From contig CM060065.1 in the NCBI GenBank assembly GCA_030533445.1, forward strand, positions 8,078,474 to 8,142,473: a stretch of 64,000 nt of DNA, written 5' to 3'. Every line of letters starts with the position of its first letter. Within the stretch, counting starts at the first letter, position 1. The DNA comes from Cyprinodon diabolis. Taxonomy: Eukaryota > Chordata > Actinopteri > Cyprinodontiformes > Cyprinodontidae. Both the position numbers and the translations under genes were made by a program. The notes beneath the pieces were generated by a model that was not told where the DNA came from, made no database searches, and saw only the letters and a list, made by a program, of their open reading frames with translations. Shown here piece by piece: positions 49,701 to 60,900 of the stretch.

Positions 49701-51123
49701 TTGACACTCCCCCCACTCCCTTTAATAAAGTCATAATGAAACCTAAAAGGAATATATATTCTCAATCCTAAACCTATTTTCTATTGTGTGTGTACATAGA
49801 TACAGCTTTTTGTTTTAAATAAGCAGTTATTGTCTTGATAGGATGTAAAGTTTAAAGTTATTGTATATTTTAATTTTTCATGTCCTTATAATTTTCCTTT
49901 GTAAAAATTTTATAATAAAGATTACAGTGACAATGTAAATGATACTCTTCAGGGCATCTTTAGAGAAGTTTTGAAGCTCATGTATTTTTAGTTGAGGGCC
50001 CAACATCAATGTTTTTCATGGGGCCCCAAATTCTTGGCAGCCCCGCTGGCTGTGGAAGTAACTGGGAACCTCCAAAAATTTGGAGAAAATGAAAATCTAA
50101 CGGGACTACAAATGCAACCAAATCTAAAAATATTGTTTGAATGGTCCAATCAAAGTAAAGACCTAAGCTTAATCAGCAAACTGGTGGAAAGCCTGGAGGA
50201 ATATTCACAAATGAGTGTGAAGAATGTTTAACAGTTCAGCGGCCAAAGAAATACCAAAATACATACCCACCACATTTTTTTTAGTGTCTACTGCATTATT
50301 TTCCCACCATAATTATCTGACATTTTGTGTATCGGTCTTACACAACCCCAGTAAATAAATGCAACAAAATTAATCACATTTGCATGTATCAAGTCAAATT
50401 TAATGCTAGAATTAATTAACCTGCGAGGATAGTTCCTAAAAAGTCTGTTTATTTCAAAGATATTGAGCTTATGGATACATTTGGGAATTGCTGGTATGTT
50501 TATCCGTGAGTTTGACTGCTTCACTGTTTTAAAGGAATTTTCTGTGAAATAGAGAAGAAAATTTAGCCTCCATGTCGGAGTTTCAGCAAGTTCTGGCTTG
50601 TTCTTGCAGACAGAGCTCCACTCCCGTCCATTTCATTACCGCAGTCAGCAGCAGGACACAATCTGCGACGGTAGAACCAGTTAACATACAGTCGTTGCAA
50701 TTAATAATGAACTCTTGATTGCTGCGCGCGCTCGGCGGACACGCGCTCGTTCATGACGCGAGACAAGACTTCAGACAAGTTTAGCAGATAAATTATCGCC
50801 GCGCGAGAAAAGGGCACACCAACGTTGAGCTAAGTTAGGCTAAATAAGCTAAATGGCTGATAACACGTTTGCAGCTATTCCCCATCCCAACCATGACCTA
50901 ATAAACAAAATTCAATATCCATCGAAAAATTAACCACCTTTAGGAACAGGGATATGTCCGATAATGGACGCAGCGCAAACGGGTTAACCTGTCAAAGTGT
51001 TTGGCCTGTTGAGTTAGTTTATTACTGGTTAGTTTACCCCAACAACTGTCTGCTTACCTTTGTTAAAGGGCCTCCGTCTTTACAAGCTGCTACTGCTGCC
51101 TCTGACAAGCCGGTGTCGCTCAT
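43643..51123 (-). CDS. glo1: Lactoylglutathione lyase (glyoxalase I), complete six-exon gene
   Basis: GLO1 isomerises the hemithioacetal of methylglyoxal and glutathione to S-lactoylglutathione, the first step of cytosolic methylglyoxal detoxification; it works as a Zn-dependent homodimer. Six exons joined by consensus splice sites give an exact 540-nt frame (179 residues): 51123-51058, 46049-45967, 45767-45627, 44182-44115, 43942-43853 and 43734-43643. The protein has two glyoxalase/VOC-fold halves. All four metal ligands known in human GLO1 have counterparts: Gln28 (MMQQTML), Glu94 (TIELTH), His121 (GFGHIGIA) and Glu167 (YWIEIL). The [20 protein letters not shown] core is intact. Length matches vertebrate GLO1 (about 184). 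Intron 1 (5 kb) and intron 3 hold transposons; none disrupts a splice site. The start is chosen as the first Met of the conserved first exon. Confidence 0.97.
43853..43942 (-). CDS. glo1: glo1 exon 5
   Basis: Encodes [20 protein letters not shown] and [10 protein letters not shown], with Zn ligand His121; acceptor TCATAG, donor G|GTAAGA. Confidence 0.97.
44115..44182 (-). CDS. glo1: glo1 exon 4
   Basis: Encodes [20 protein letters not shown] and RGF; acceptor TTTCAG, donor G|GTAAAT. Confidence 0.97.
44311..45059 (+). mobile_element. TTAA-flanked DNA element with acidic ORF, copy B, in glo1 intron 3
   Basis: TTAA lies at 44307-44310 and 45060-45063, with terminal inverted repeats AGTCCTAGGGAAG and AGTTGTAGGGAAG. 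The plus-strand frame 44490-44780 is intact (96 residues): [20 protein letters not shown], an acidic block [25 protein letters not shown] and a WERKLF end. It is antisense to glo1. Close similarity to copy A (15673-16449) over the whole length, including the stop after WERKLF, shows that the peptide belongs to the element and not to the host. Function and superfamily are unknown. Confidence 0.75.
45598..45611. repeat. Poly-C tract in glo1 intron 3
   Basis: A 14-16-base C run lies only about 15 bp beyond the exon 3 donor, within intron 3 (poly-G on the transcript). It may be length-variable. Confidence 0.9.
45627..45767 (-). CDS. glo1: glo1 exon 3
   Basis: Encodes residues 51-96, including [18 protein letters not shown] and ATIELT with Zn ligand Glu94; acceptor TTGCAG, donor CA|GTAAGG. 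Confidence 0.97.
45967..46049 (-). CDS. glo1: glo1 exon 2
   Basis: Encodes [20 protein letters not shown] and YTRILGM, with the first Zn ligand Gln28; acceptor TTTCAG, donor AC|GTGAGT, phase 2. Confidence 0.97.
46426..48222. mobile_element. hAT element in glo1 intron 1, host of a second hAT
   Basis: Termini TAGGGGTGTAAAT and TAGGCGTGTAAATC (right, reversed) are inverted repeats, and the flanks GGGGGAAT and GTGGGAAT form an 8-bp duplication with one mismatch. The interior is degenerate and carries a complete, younger hAT element at 46955-48038. A (CA)n run lies at 46580-46601. Confidence 0.8.
46955..48038 (+). mobile_element. hAT element with perfect 8-bp duplication
   Basis: TTTATTTC flanks it exactly (46947-46954 and 48039-48046). 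Termini: CAGTGATGGGACTAACGG and CAGTGTTGGGCACGTTAC (right, reversed). From the ATG at 47256 a frame reads [18 protein letters not shown], an acidic-Ser leader followed by WKY as seen at the start of ZBED-type hAT transposases, but no BED finger or catalytic part follows before the stop near 47565. Non-autonomous derivative of the same family as 11399-11965 and 31885-32018. Confidence 0.92.
48231..49496. other. glo1 intron 1, no further feature
   Basis: No exon, RNA gene or recognised repeat in this part of the intron. Confidence 0.45.
49497..50048. mobile_element. Probable hAT element in glo1 intron 1
   Basis: The left end CAGGGGCGCCGTATGGGG and right end CAGCGGGGCTGCCA (reversed) resemble hAT termini. 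Flanks ACTGTGGG and GCTGTGGA agree in six of eight positions. AT-rich interior without coding sequence. Confidence 0.5.
50700..50830. promoter_or_regulatory. CpG-rich patch near the start of glo1 intron 1
   Basis: A cluster of CG dinucleotides (GCTGCGCGCGCTCGGCGG, ATGACGCGAG, ATCGCCGCGCG) lies about 230-360 bp inside intron 1. Such a cluster just downstream of exon 1 fits a CpG-island promoter extending into the intron. No experimental support is possible from sequence. Confidence 0.35.
51058..51123 (-). CDS. glo1: glo1 exon 1
   Basis: Encodes the 22-residue N-terminus [20 protein letters not shown] and TK; donor AAG|GTAAGC, phase 0. Confidence 0.93.
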
Positions 51124-51189
51124 TTTCACAGAAAATAAGTTTCTACACACCTGAGCCTTGTACGGACTGACAGCGAAAGGAAAGCTATT

Positions 51190-51222
51190 TTAACCGGAAG
51201 TGACAGCAACTTCCGCTACGGG
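51190..51222 (-). promoter_or_regulatory. glo1: glo1 core promoter with paired ETS sites
   Basis: About 70-95 bp upstream of the glo1 ATG, ACCGGAAGTGAC and ACTTCCGCTACG are two ETS-type motifs (GGAAGT) in opposite orientation, 11 bp apart. No TATA box is visible, in keeping with a housekeeping promoter. ETS binding is inferred from motif alone. Confidence 0.5.
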
Positions 51223-51500
51223 CTTTCAAAATAAGGGCTGATGTACACAATACAGAATTCAGCTTTACCCCGAAATAACCTTTAAAGCTAAGGTGTGTAA
51301 TTTTCAGCGACATCTAACGTCCAGACTGCAGACCGCGGCAACATGAACATCTCCCCCCCACCGCTTCTCCCCCCCAACAGTACGGCGAGCGTTAAGGGAC
51401 AAAATGTCTTCCACGACGTCCGCATCACCTACCTTCTCAAGTGATGAGGTTTGTTTACATAGATAATTTTACAGATAGTATTTCATTAGTCTGTGTAGGG

Positions 51501-51714
51501 TAGGGGTGCTCAAGTCCAATCCTCAAGAGCTACTATCCTGCAACTTTTTAATGCACCCCATTTTTAACACACCTGAATCAAATGAATGGCTCGTTACCAT
51601 GCCCCTGCTGGGCTAAATGAGGGGATTGAGCCTTTCTATTCAGGTGTGTTAGAGAAGAGATGCATCTAAAGTTACAGGATAGTAGCTCTTGGGGACTGGA
51701 CTTGAGCCCCCCTG
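51501..51714. mobile_element. 214-bp hAT MITE with perfect 8-bp duplication
   Basis: GTGTAGGG flanks it (51493-51500 and 51715-51722). Inverted termini pair TAGGGGTGCTCAAGTCCA with CAGGGGGGCTCAAGTCCA (right, reversed), and inner 'gagctactatcctg' with 'caggatagtagctc'. The unoccupied site is present near 28915-28925. Confidence 0.95.
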
Positions 51715-51811
51715 GTGTAGGGTATAGATTTCAGTACCGTCTCAGTTCATCTCTCTCAACTTGCCGTAGTTACTTTCGAGCGTAATGGGCGATCTCGCAA
51801 TCGCTAGTTTG

Positions 51812-52250
51812 ACCGCGGTGAAGTTAGTTTTACGTTGGATATTCGACAGACATTCAAACCGCTTCTTCCTCCGGTTAATTCTCTTCTCCCCCACGGGAAA
51901 ACCTCTCCTTTTCTCCGGGTACACTGCGATCGGAGGAAGCCGCTCCAACACTTCCAGTGCACCCTTATTAGAGACTTTGCAGTAAATTTCATGGAGAGTG
52001 AAAACGGCTACATTGTGTACCTACTTCCTGTTTTCAAAATAAAACTATAGGCTTAGATTTTGAAGCCCAGAAGCTGTCAAACTAGAATATTTATATTTGT
52101 TGTATTTACAAAAACATTATACATATTTAGAGATTTCATATTGAAACTAAATGCTGTATCTCTCACCAGTCTAGTACCATGATTTCTCATAAATTTTGTG
52201 TCAATCCATCACAGAAACTGGAACGTATTCAGCAAAACTGCCAATATCTA
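51812..52250 (+). repeat. Left terminal inverted repeat arm
   Basis: GC-richer outer half (tip palindrome ACCGCGGT, then 'ttacgttggatattcgacag') and AT-rich inner half. The inner part from about 52095 looks like a diverged satellite monomer: TTTTGTGTCAATCCATCAC corresponds to TTTTGAGTCAATTGATCAC of the array. Confidence 0.9.
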
Positions 52251-53575
52251 CACATAGATACCTGGAAGCAATTGAGCAAAAATGCTAATATTTCATTATA
52301 AAAATTAATTAAAAAAATATTAGAAATTTAAAATGTAAAAATAAAGGGAGTAACTTTTGTAGATGATGGAGTGCTATGATTCAATATTGATTTTGAGTCA
52401 ATTGATCACATTACCTGGAAGCTATTGAGCAAAAATGCTAATATTTCCACATAAAAATTAATAAAAAAAATATTAGAAATTTAAAATGCAAAAATAAAGG
52501 GCGTAACTTTTGTAGACGATGCAGTGCTATGATTAAATATTGATTTTGAGTCAATTGATCACATTACCTTGAAGCTATTGAGCAAAAATGCTAATATTTC
52601 CACATAAAAATGTATTAAAAAATATTAGAAATTTAAAATGCAAAAAAAAAGGGCGTAACTTTTGAAGATGACGGAGTGCTATGATCCAATATTGATTTTG
52701 AGTCAATTGATCACATTACCTGGAAGCTATTGAGCAAAAATGCTAATATTTCCATATAAAAATGAATTAAAAAATATTAAAAGTTTAAAATGTAAAACTA
52801 AAACGCGTAACTTTTGAAGACGATGGAGTAGTATGATCCAACACTGATTTTGAGTCAATTGATCACATTACCTGGAAGCTATTGAGCAAAAATGCTAATA
52901 TTTCATTATAAAAATTAATAAAAAAATATTAAAAACCTAAAATGTAAAAATAAAGGGAGTAACTTTTGTATACGATGGAGTGCTATGATTCAATATTGAT
53001 TTTGAGTCAATTGATCACATTACCTGGAAGCTATTGAGCAAAAATGCTAATATTTCCACATAAAAATTAATAAAAAAAATATTAGAAATTTAAAATGCAA
53101 AAATAAAGGGCGTAACTTTTGTAGACGATGCAGTGCTATGATTCAATATTGATTTTGAGTCAATTGATCACATTACCTTGAAGCTATTGAGCAAAAATGC
53201 TAATATTTCCACATAAAAATTAATAAAAAAAATATTAGAAATTTAAAATGCAAAAATAAAGGGCGTAACTTTTGTAGACGATGCAGTGCTATGATTCAAT
53301 ATTGATTTTGAGTCAATTGATCACATTACCTTGAAGCTATTGAGCAAAAATGCTAATATTTCCATATAAAAATGAATTAAAAAATATTAAAAGTTTGAAA
53401 TGTAAAACTAAAAGGCGTAAGTTTTGAAGACGATGGAGTAGTATGATCCAACACTGATTTTGAGTCAATTGATCACATTACCTGGAAGCTATTGAGCAAA
53501 AATGCTAATATTTCCATATAAAAATGAATTAAAAAGTATTAAAAACGTAAAATGTAAAAGTAAAAGGCATCTTGA
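52251..53575 (+). repeat. 152-bp satellite, left array (8 copies)
   Basis: GAGTCAATTGATCACATTAC recurs eight times at about 152-bp spacing between 52395 and 53470. Monomers fall into types (…GGGCGTAACTTTTGTAGACG… and …CGTAACTTTTGAAGACG…), and a four-monomer higher-order repeat of 610 bp is visible ('tttcattata' at 52291 and 52901). Confidence 0.95.
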
Positions 53576-54085
53576 TCACTATGAAACAAATTTTCATTTC
53601 TATTCTCTTTGTAAATAAAATATTTAGTATCAACTCAGCTTAAAAAAAAAATAAAAAAAATTAAAAAAAAACTCCACACATAATAACATCAAATTGCATC
53701 AGCTTAACTTCACAACCAGAACTCCAAAGCTGCTTCCATCTTGTTGGAATCAATGGGACATAACCCCATTTTATATCCGCCCAATCCGACTTCCTATTAC
53801 AAGTCCTCCTAATCGTGAGGTACTCCTTACGACTGAGAAAAAGTTTATTTTTGTTATGCACTTAACATCTAGGTCCCTTGTTTCCATGGGTTATCAAACC
53901 CATTTGCAAAAACCCGCCACAAATATGGATTTATGAAGGAAAAATAGTTATTCATAATCACCTTCTAAATATCCACCTGCAAGATGAGGATTAGCTTTTA
54001 CAATGATTGCATGCTGTATGCATTAAAGGTAGTAAGACCAATACAGAAGACACAGTTATGTCAACAGAGTTGGATAATGTAATAG
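53576..54085. other. Inner left flank of the 9.8-kb element
   Basis: Non-satellite sequence with A-rich tracts at 53641-53671. No coding motif; presumably part of the original element core. Confidence 0.5.
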
Positions 54086-57000
54086 CTTATGTCCATCCAT
54101 CCATCCATCCATCTTCTTCCGCTTATCCGGGGTCGGGTCGGGGGGTAGCACCTTCAGTAGGGAGGCCCAGACATCCCTCTCCCCAGCCACTTCGGCCAGC
54201 TCCTCCGGGAAAATCCCAAGGCGCTCCCAGGCCAGCCGTGAAACATAGCCCCTCCAGTGTGTCCTGGGTCTCCCCCTGGGCCTCCTCCCGGTGGGACATG
54301 GCTGGGACACTTCACCAGGAAAAGACGTCCAGGAGGCATCCTAATCAGATGCCAGAGCCACCTCAAGTGGCTCCTCTCGATGTGGAGGAGCAGCGGCTCT
54401 ACTCTGAGTCCTCTCCGGATGACCGAGCTCCTCACCCTATCTCTAACGGAGAGCCCAGACATAGTACGGAGAAAACTCATTTCAGCCACTTGTGTCCTGG
54501 ACCTCATTCTTTCGGTCATGACCCAAAGCTCATGACCATAGATGAGGGTAGGAATGTAGATCGACCGGTAAATCGAGAGCTTTGCTGTTGGCTCAGCTCT
54601 GTCTTCACCACCACAGACCAGTATAGCGCACGCTTCACAGCAGACGGCGCACCAATCTGCCTGTCGATCTCCCGCTCCATCTTCCCCTCATTTGTGAACA
54701 AGACCCCAAGATACTTAAACTCCTCCATTAAGGGCAGTACATCCTCCCCAACCCGGAGAAGGCACTCTACCCTTTTAAGGCTCAGGATCATGGTCTCGGA
54801 TTTAGAGGCACTGCTCCTCATCCGGGCCACTTCATACTCGGCTGTGAACCGCTCAAGAGAGCTGTAGATCACGCCCTGATGAAGCCAACAGAACCACACC
54901 ATCTGCAAATAACAGAGATGCAATCCTAAGGCCACCAAGACAGATCCCCTTAACACCTTGGCTTCGCCTAGAAATTCTGTCCATAAAAGTTATGAACAGA
55001 AGCGGTGACAAAGGACAACCTTGGCGGAGTCCAACCCTCACCAGAAACGAGTCCGACTTACTGCCAGCAATGCGGACCAGGCTCTGACACCGGTCATACA
55101 GACACCTAACAGCCCCTATCAAAGGGCATGTACTCCTTACTCCCGGAGTACCCCCTACTGGACCCCCCAAGGGACACGTTTGAATGCCTTCTCCAGATCC
55201 AGAAAACACATGTAGACTGGTTGGGCAAACTCCCATGCACCCTCCAGAATCCTGCTGAGGGTGTAGAGCTGATCCAGTGTTCCACGGCCAGGGCGAAAAC
55301 CACACTGCTCCTTCTGAATCCGAGATTTGACTATCCGACAGACCTTCCTTTCCAGAACCCCGGAATAGACCTTACCAGGCAGGCTTAAGAGTGTAATTCT
55401 TCTGTAGTTGGAACACATCCTCCGGTCCCCTTTTTTATATACAGGGACCACCACCCCAATCTGCCAGTCCAAAGGAACTGCCCCTGATGTCCACCAATGT
55501 TGCAGAGCCACGTTAACAAACACAGCCCCACAACATCCAGAGCCCCAAGGTACTCAGGGCGAATTTCATCATCCACTGAAGCCTTGCCATCGAAGAGTGG
55601 CTTCCTTGAGTGACTTCGGCTACAGAGATGGGAGGACCCAAGCTGGAGCCCCCAGGCTCTGATTCTTCAATGGAAGACGTGTTGGTGGGATTAAGGAGGT
55701 CTTTGAAGTACTCCGCCCACCGACATATGACGTCCCGAGTCGAGGTCAGCAGCACACCACCCCCACTGTAAATAGTGTTGGTACTGCACTGCTTCCCCCT
55801 CCTGTTATGCCGAATTGTGGACCAGAATCTCTTCGAAGCTGTATGGAAGTCTTTCTCTCTCCATGGTCTCTCCAAACTCTCCCCACTCCTGAGTTTTTGC
55901 CTCAGCAACCAGCTGACCCACCTGCCGCTTTGACTGCCGGTACATATCAGCTGCTTCTGGAGTCCCACAGGTCAATAAAGCCCGAAAGGACTCCTTCTTC
56001 AGCTTGACAGCTTCCCTCACTTCTGGTGTCCACCAGCGTGTTCAAGGATTGCCACCGCGACATGGACTGACAACCTTGCAGCCACAGCTCTGACTAGCCA
56101 CCTCAACAATAGAGGCACGGAACATGGTCCACTCAGACTCAATGTCCACCACCTCCCTCGGAACGTGTTCAAAGCTCTGCCGGTGATGGGAGTTAAAGCT
56201 CCTTCTCACGGGGGACTCTGCCAGACATTCCCAGCAAACCCTCACAATATGTTTGGGCCTACCAGGTCTGACCAACGTCCTCCCCCACCATTTGAGCCAA
56301 CTCACTGCCAGGTAGTGGTCGGTAGAGAGCTCCGCCCCTCTCTTCACCCGACTGTCCAACACATGCGGCCGCAGGTCAGATGAAACAACATCAAAGTCGA
56401 TCATTGAAGTACGACCTAGGGTGTCCTCGTCCTAAGAGCAAGTATGGACACCCTTATACTTGAACATGGTGTTCATTAAGGACAGTCCATGTTGAGCACA
56501 GAAGTCCAACAACAGAACACCGCTCAAGTTCAGGTCAGGTGGGCCATTCCTTCCAACCACGCCTCGCCAGTACTCACTGTCATTGCCCACGTGAGCGTTG
56601 AAGTCCCCCAGAAGAACAATGGGGGTCCCCAGGAGGGGCACTCTCCAGTACCCCCTCTAAAGACTCCAAAAAGGGTGGGTAATCTGAACTGCTGTTTGGC
56701 GCATAAGCACAAACAACAGTCAGAACCCGTCCCCCCACACGAATGCGGAGGGAGGCAACCCTCTCGTTCACTGGGTTGAACCCCAATGTACAGGCACCAA
56801 GATCAGGGGCAACAAGAATGCCCACTCCTGCTCGGCGCCTCTCACCAGGGGCAACCCCAGAGTGGAAGAATGTCCACCCCCTCTCAAGGAGACTGGTTCC
56901 AGAGCCAGAGCCATGCGTCTAGGTAAGTCCAACTATCTGTAGTTGGAACCTTTCAACGTCGTGCACTAACTCAGACTCCTTCCCCACCAGAGAGGTGACA

Positions 57001-57455
57001 TTCCATGTCCCAAGAGACAGCTTCTTCAGCCGAGGGTCAGAACGCCAGGGTCCCCGGCCTTGACTGCCACCCACCACACACTGCACCCGACCCCTTTGGC
57101 CCATCCTACAGGTGGTGAGCCCATTGGAAGGGGGACCCATGTTTCCTCTTCGGGCTGTGCCCGGCCGGGCTCCATGGGTAAAAGCCCGGCCACCAGGCCC
57201 TCGCCAGCGTGCCCCACCTCCAGGCCTGGCTACAGAGTGGGGCCCCGGTGACCCGCGTCCAGGCGTAGGAACACTAGGTCCATTTATGTTACTCATCATA
57301 AGGGGTCTTTGGGCTGCTCTTTGTCTGGTCCCTCACCTAGGACCTGTCTGCCTTGGGTGACCATACTATGGGGCATAAAGCCCCCAGACAGCATAGCTCC
57401 TAAGATCATTAGGACACTTAAACCCCTCCACCATGATAAGGTGACAGCACAGGGA
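54086..57455 (-). pseudogene. Near full-length degenerate LINE (endonuclease plus reverse transcriptase)
   Basis: On the minus strand, fragments in order give a GC-rich leader (57299-), the endonuclease start (LKKLSLGTWNVTSLVGKE), its catalytic regions ([27 protein letters not shown]), a linker (AVKLKKESFRALLTCGTPEA), the reverse transcriptase (GVVVPVYKKGDRRMCSNYR; EEQCGFRPGRGTLDQLYTL-like; FLDLEKAFKRVPWG; VGLRQGCPLSPLLFITFMD; SLLFADGVVLLAS; EFKYLGVLFT) and a C-terminal region (RPRGRPRTHWRGYVSRLAW). At least eight frame breaks occur, and the second catalytic aspartate of the FADD box is glycine (FADG), so it is dead. The 3' end is a (ATGG)n tail at 54086-54110. A short repeat TAATGTA on both sides (54074-54080 and 57463-57469) may be the target duplication. 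Confidence 0.85.
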
Positions 57456-57949
57456 AGGGCTAATGTATTATATAAAATTTAAAAATGTTATATTGTTGAG
57501 AAAATTGTTGAACCTCTTAACTTTTGAAACAGTATTAAGTTTGTTACTCATGTGTGGGACAGTTTTGGGCTTTACATTGATTGGGTATACAGAATCAGGT
57601 AATAATGGTTTCCAGCTGCAGAGCTGGAATGATAACAAACTGCCTCAAAAAAAGTAATGGTAATTCTGCTTCATTATATCTCTATTCTCCCATTCTTTTG
57701 TATTTCTTATTTTAATCTCTAATGTTATGGTCATGATGCTTTTTCTCATCATAGTAGCTTAATCTTGTCTGTTCCTTTTTGGCTGTGACACCTTGGAGAG
57801 AAATATCAGCTGTGCTGCCCCCATGAACACCCTTGTTTATAGACGTCAGTTGACAGTTGCCTTTTGTATCTCTGCTTCTTTCTGTATGTAATATAAAGTA
57901 AACCTGTTTTCCTAAGACAACAAAAAATCCACTTTAATGAGACATTTAT
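57456..57949. other. Inner right flank of the 9.8-kb element
   Basis: Unique, mostly AT-rich sequence; the frame 57463-57657 has no recognisable motif. Probably the other half of the element core split by the LINE. Confidence 0.45.
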
Positions 57950-60900
57950 ATAAAAATATTACCTTATTTGCTCAATAGCTTCCAAGTATAGTGATCAATT
58001 GACTCAAAATCAGTGTTGGATCATAGTACTCCATCCTCTTCAAAAGTTACGCCTTTTATTTTCACATTTTAAACTTTTAATATTTTTTTATTCATTTTTA
58101 TATGGAAGTATTAGCATTTTTGCTCAATAGCTTCCAGGTAATGTGATCAATTGACTCAAAATCAGTGTTGGATCATAATACTCCATTGTCTTCAAAAGTT
58201 ACGCCTTTTAGTTTTACATTTTAAACTTTTAATATTTTTTTTATTGATTTTTATATGGAAATATTACCATTTTTGCTCAATAGCTTCCAGGTAATGTGAT
58301 CAATTGACTCAAAATCAGTGTTGGATCATATTACTCCATCGTCTTCAAAAGTTACGCCTTTCATTTTTACATTTTAAATTTTTAATATTTTTTAATTCAT
58401 TTTTATATGGAAATATTACCATTTTTGCTCAATAGCTTCTAGGTAATGTGATCAATTGACTCAAAATCAGTGTTGTATCATAGTACTCCATCGTCTTCAA
58501 AAGTTACGCCTTTTATTTTTACATTTTAGATTTTTAATATTTTTTTAATTCATTTGATATGGAAATATTAGCATTTCTGCTCAATAGCTTCCAGGTAATG
58601 TGATCAATTGACTCAAAATCAGTGTTGGATCATATTACTCCATCGTCTTCAAAAGTTACGCCTTTTATATTTACATTTTAAACTTTTCATATTTTTTTAA
58701 TTCATTTGATATGGAAATATTAGCATTTCTGCTCAATAGCTTCCAGGTAATGTGATCAATTGACTCAAAATCAGTGTTGGATCATATTACTCCATCGTCT
58801 TCAAAAGTTACGCCTTTTATATTTACATTTTAAACTTTTCATATTTTTTTAATTCATTTTTATATGGAAATATTAGAATTTTTGCTCAATAGCTTCCAGG
58901 TAATGTGATCAATTGACTCAAAATCAGTGTTGGATCATAATACTCCATTGTCTTCAAAAGTTACGCCTTTTAGTTTTACATTTTAAACTTTTAATTATTT
59001 TTTTATTGATTTTTATATGGAAATATTAGCATTTTTGCTCAATAGCTTCCAGGTAATGTGATCAATTGACTCAAAATCAGTGTTGGATCATAGTACTCCA
59101 TCGTCTTCAAAAGTTACGCCTTTCATTTTTACATTTTAAAATTTTAATATTTTTAAATTCATTTTTATATGGAAATATTAGCATTTTTGCTCAATAGCTT
59201 CCAGGTAATGTGATCAATTGACTCAAAATCAGTGTTGGATCATAGTACTCCATCGTCTTCAAAAGTTACGCATTTTATTTTTACATTTTAGATTTTTAAT
59301 ATTTTTTAATTCATTTTTATATGGAAATATTACCATTTTTGCTCAATAGCTTCCAGGTAATGTGATCAATTGACTCAAAATCAATGTTGGATCATAGTAC
59401 TCCATCGTCCTCAAAAGTTACGCCTTTTATATTTACATTTTAAACTTTTAATATTTTTTTTTATTGATTTTTATATGGAAATATTACCATTTTTGCTCAA
59501 TAGCTTCTAGGTAATGTGATCAATTGACTCAAAATCAGTGTTGGATCATAGTACTCCATCGTCTTCAAAAGTTACGCCTTTCATTTTTACATTTTAAAAT
59601 TTTAATATTTTTAAATTCATTTTTATATGGAAATATTAGCATTTTTGCTCAATAGCTTCCAGGTAATGTGATCAATTGACTCAAAATCAGTGTTGGATCA
59701 TAGTACTCCATCGTCTTCAAAAGTTATGCATTTTATTTTTACATTTTAGATTTTTAATATTTTTTAATTCATTTTTATATGGAAATATTAGCATTTTTGC
59801 TCAATAGCTTCCAGGTAATGTGATCAATTGACTCAAAATCAATGTTGGATCATAGTACTCCATCGTCCTCAAAAGTTACGCCTTTTATATTTACATTTTA
59901 AACTTTTAATATTTTTTTTTATTGATTTTTATATGGAAATATTACCATTTTTGCTCAATAGCTTCCAGGTAATGTGATCAATTGACTCAAAATCAGTGTT
60001 GGATCATAGTACTCCATCGTCTTCAAAAGTTACGCCTTTCATTTTTACATTTTAAATTTTTTGTATTTTTTAATTCATTTTTATATGGAAATATTACCAT
60101 TTTTGCTCAATAGCTTCTAGGTAATGTGATCAATTGACTCAAAATCAGTGTTGTATCATAGTACTCCATCATCTTCAAAAGTTACGCCTTTTAATTTTAC
60201 ATTTTAAACTTTTTATATTTTTTAATTCATTTTTATATGGAAATATTAGCATTTTTTCTCAATAGCTTCTAGGTAATGTGATCAATTGACTCAAAATCAG
60301 TGTTGGATCATATTACTCCATCGTCTTCAAAAGTTACGCCTTTCATTTTTACATTTTAAAATTTTTAATATTTTTAAATTCATTTTTATATGGAAATATT
60401 AGCATTTTTGCTCAATAGCTTCCAGGTAAAGTGATCAATTGACTCAAAATCAGTGTTGGATGATAGTACTCCATCGTCTTCAAAAGTTACGCCTTTTATA
60501 TTTACATTTTAAATTTTTAATATTTTTTAATTCATTTTTATATGGAAATATTAGCATTTTTGCTCAATAGCTTCCAGGTAATGTGATCAATTGACTCAAA
60601 ATCAGTGTTGGATCATAGTACTCCATCGTCTTCAAAAGTTACGCCTTTTATTTTTACATTTTAAATTTTTAATACTTTTTAATTCATTTTTATATGGAAA
60701 TATTACCATTTTTGCTCAATAGCTTCTAGGTAATGTGATCAATTGACTCAAAATCAGTGTTGTATCATAGTACTCCATCGTCTTCAAAAGTTACGCCTTT
60801 TATTTTTACATTTTAGATTTTTAATATTTTTTAAATTCATTTTATATGGAAATATTAGCATTTCTGCTCAATAGCTTCCAGGTAATGTGATCAATTGACT

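Noticed and set aside
54007..54867. 286-codon plus-strand open frame rich in Pro/Ser.
   Set aside because: It is the antisense shadow of the LINE reverse transcriptase C-terminus, which is readable with motifs on the minus strand.
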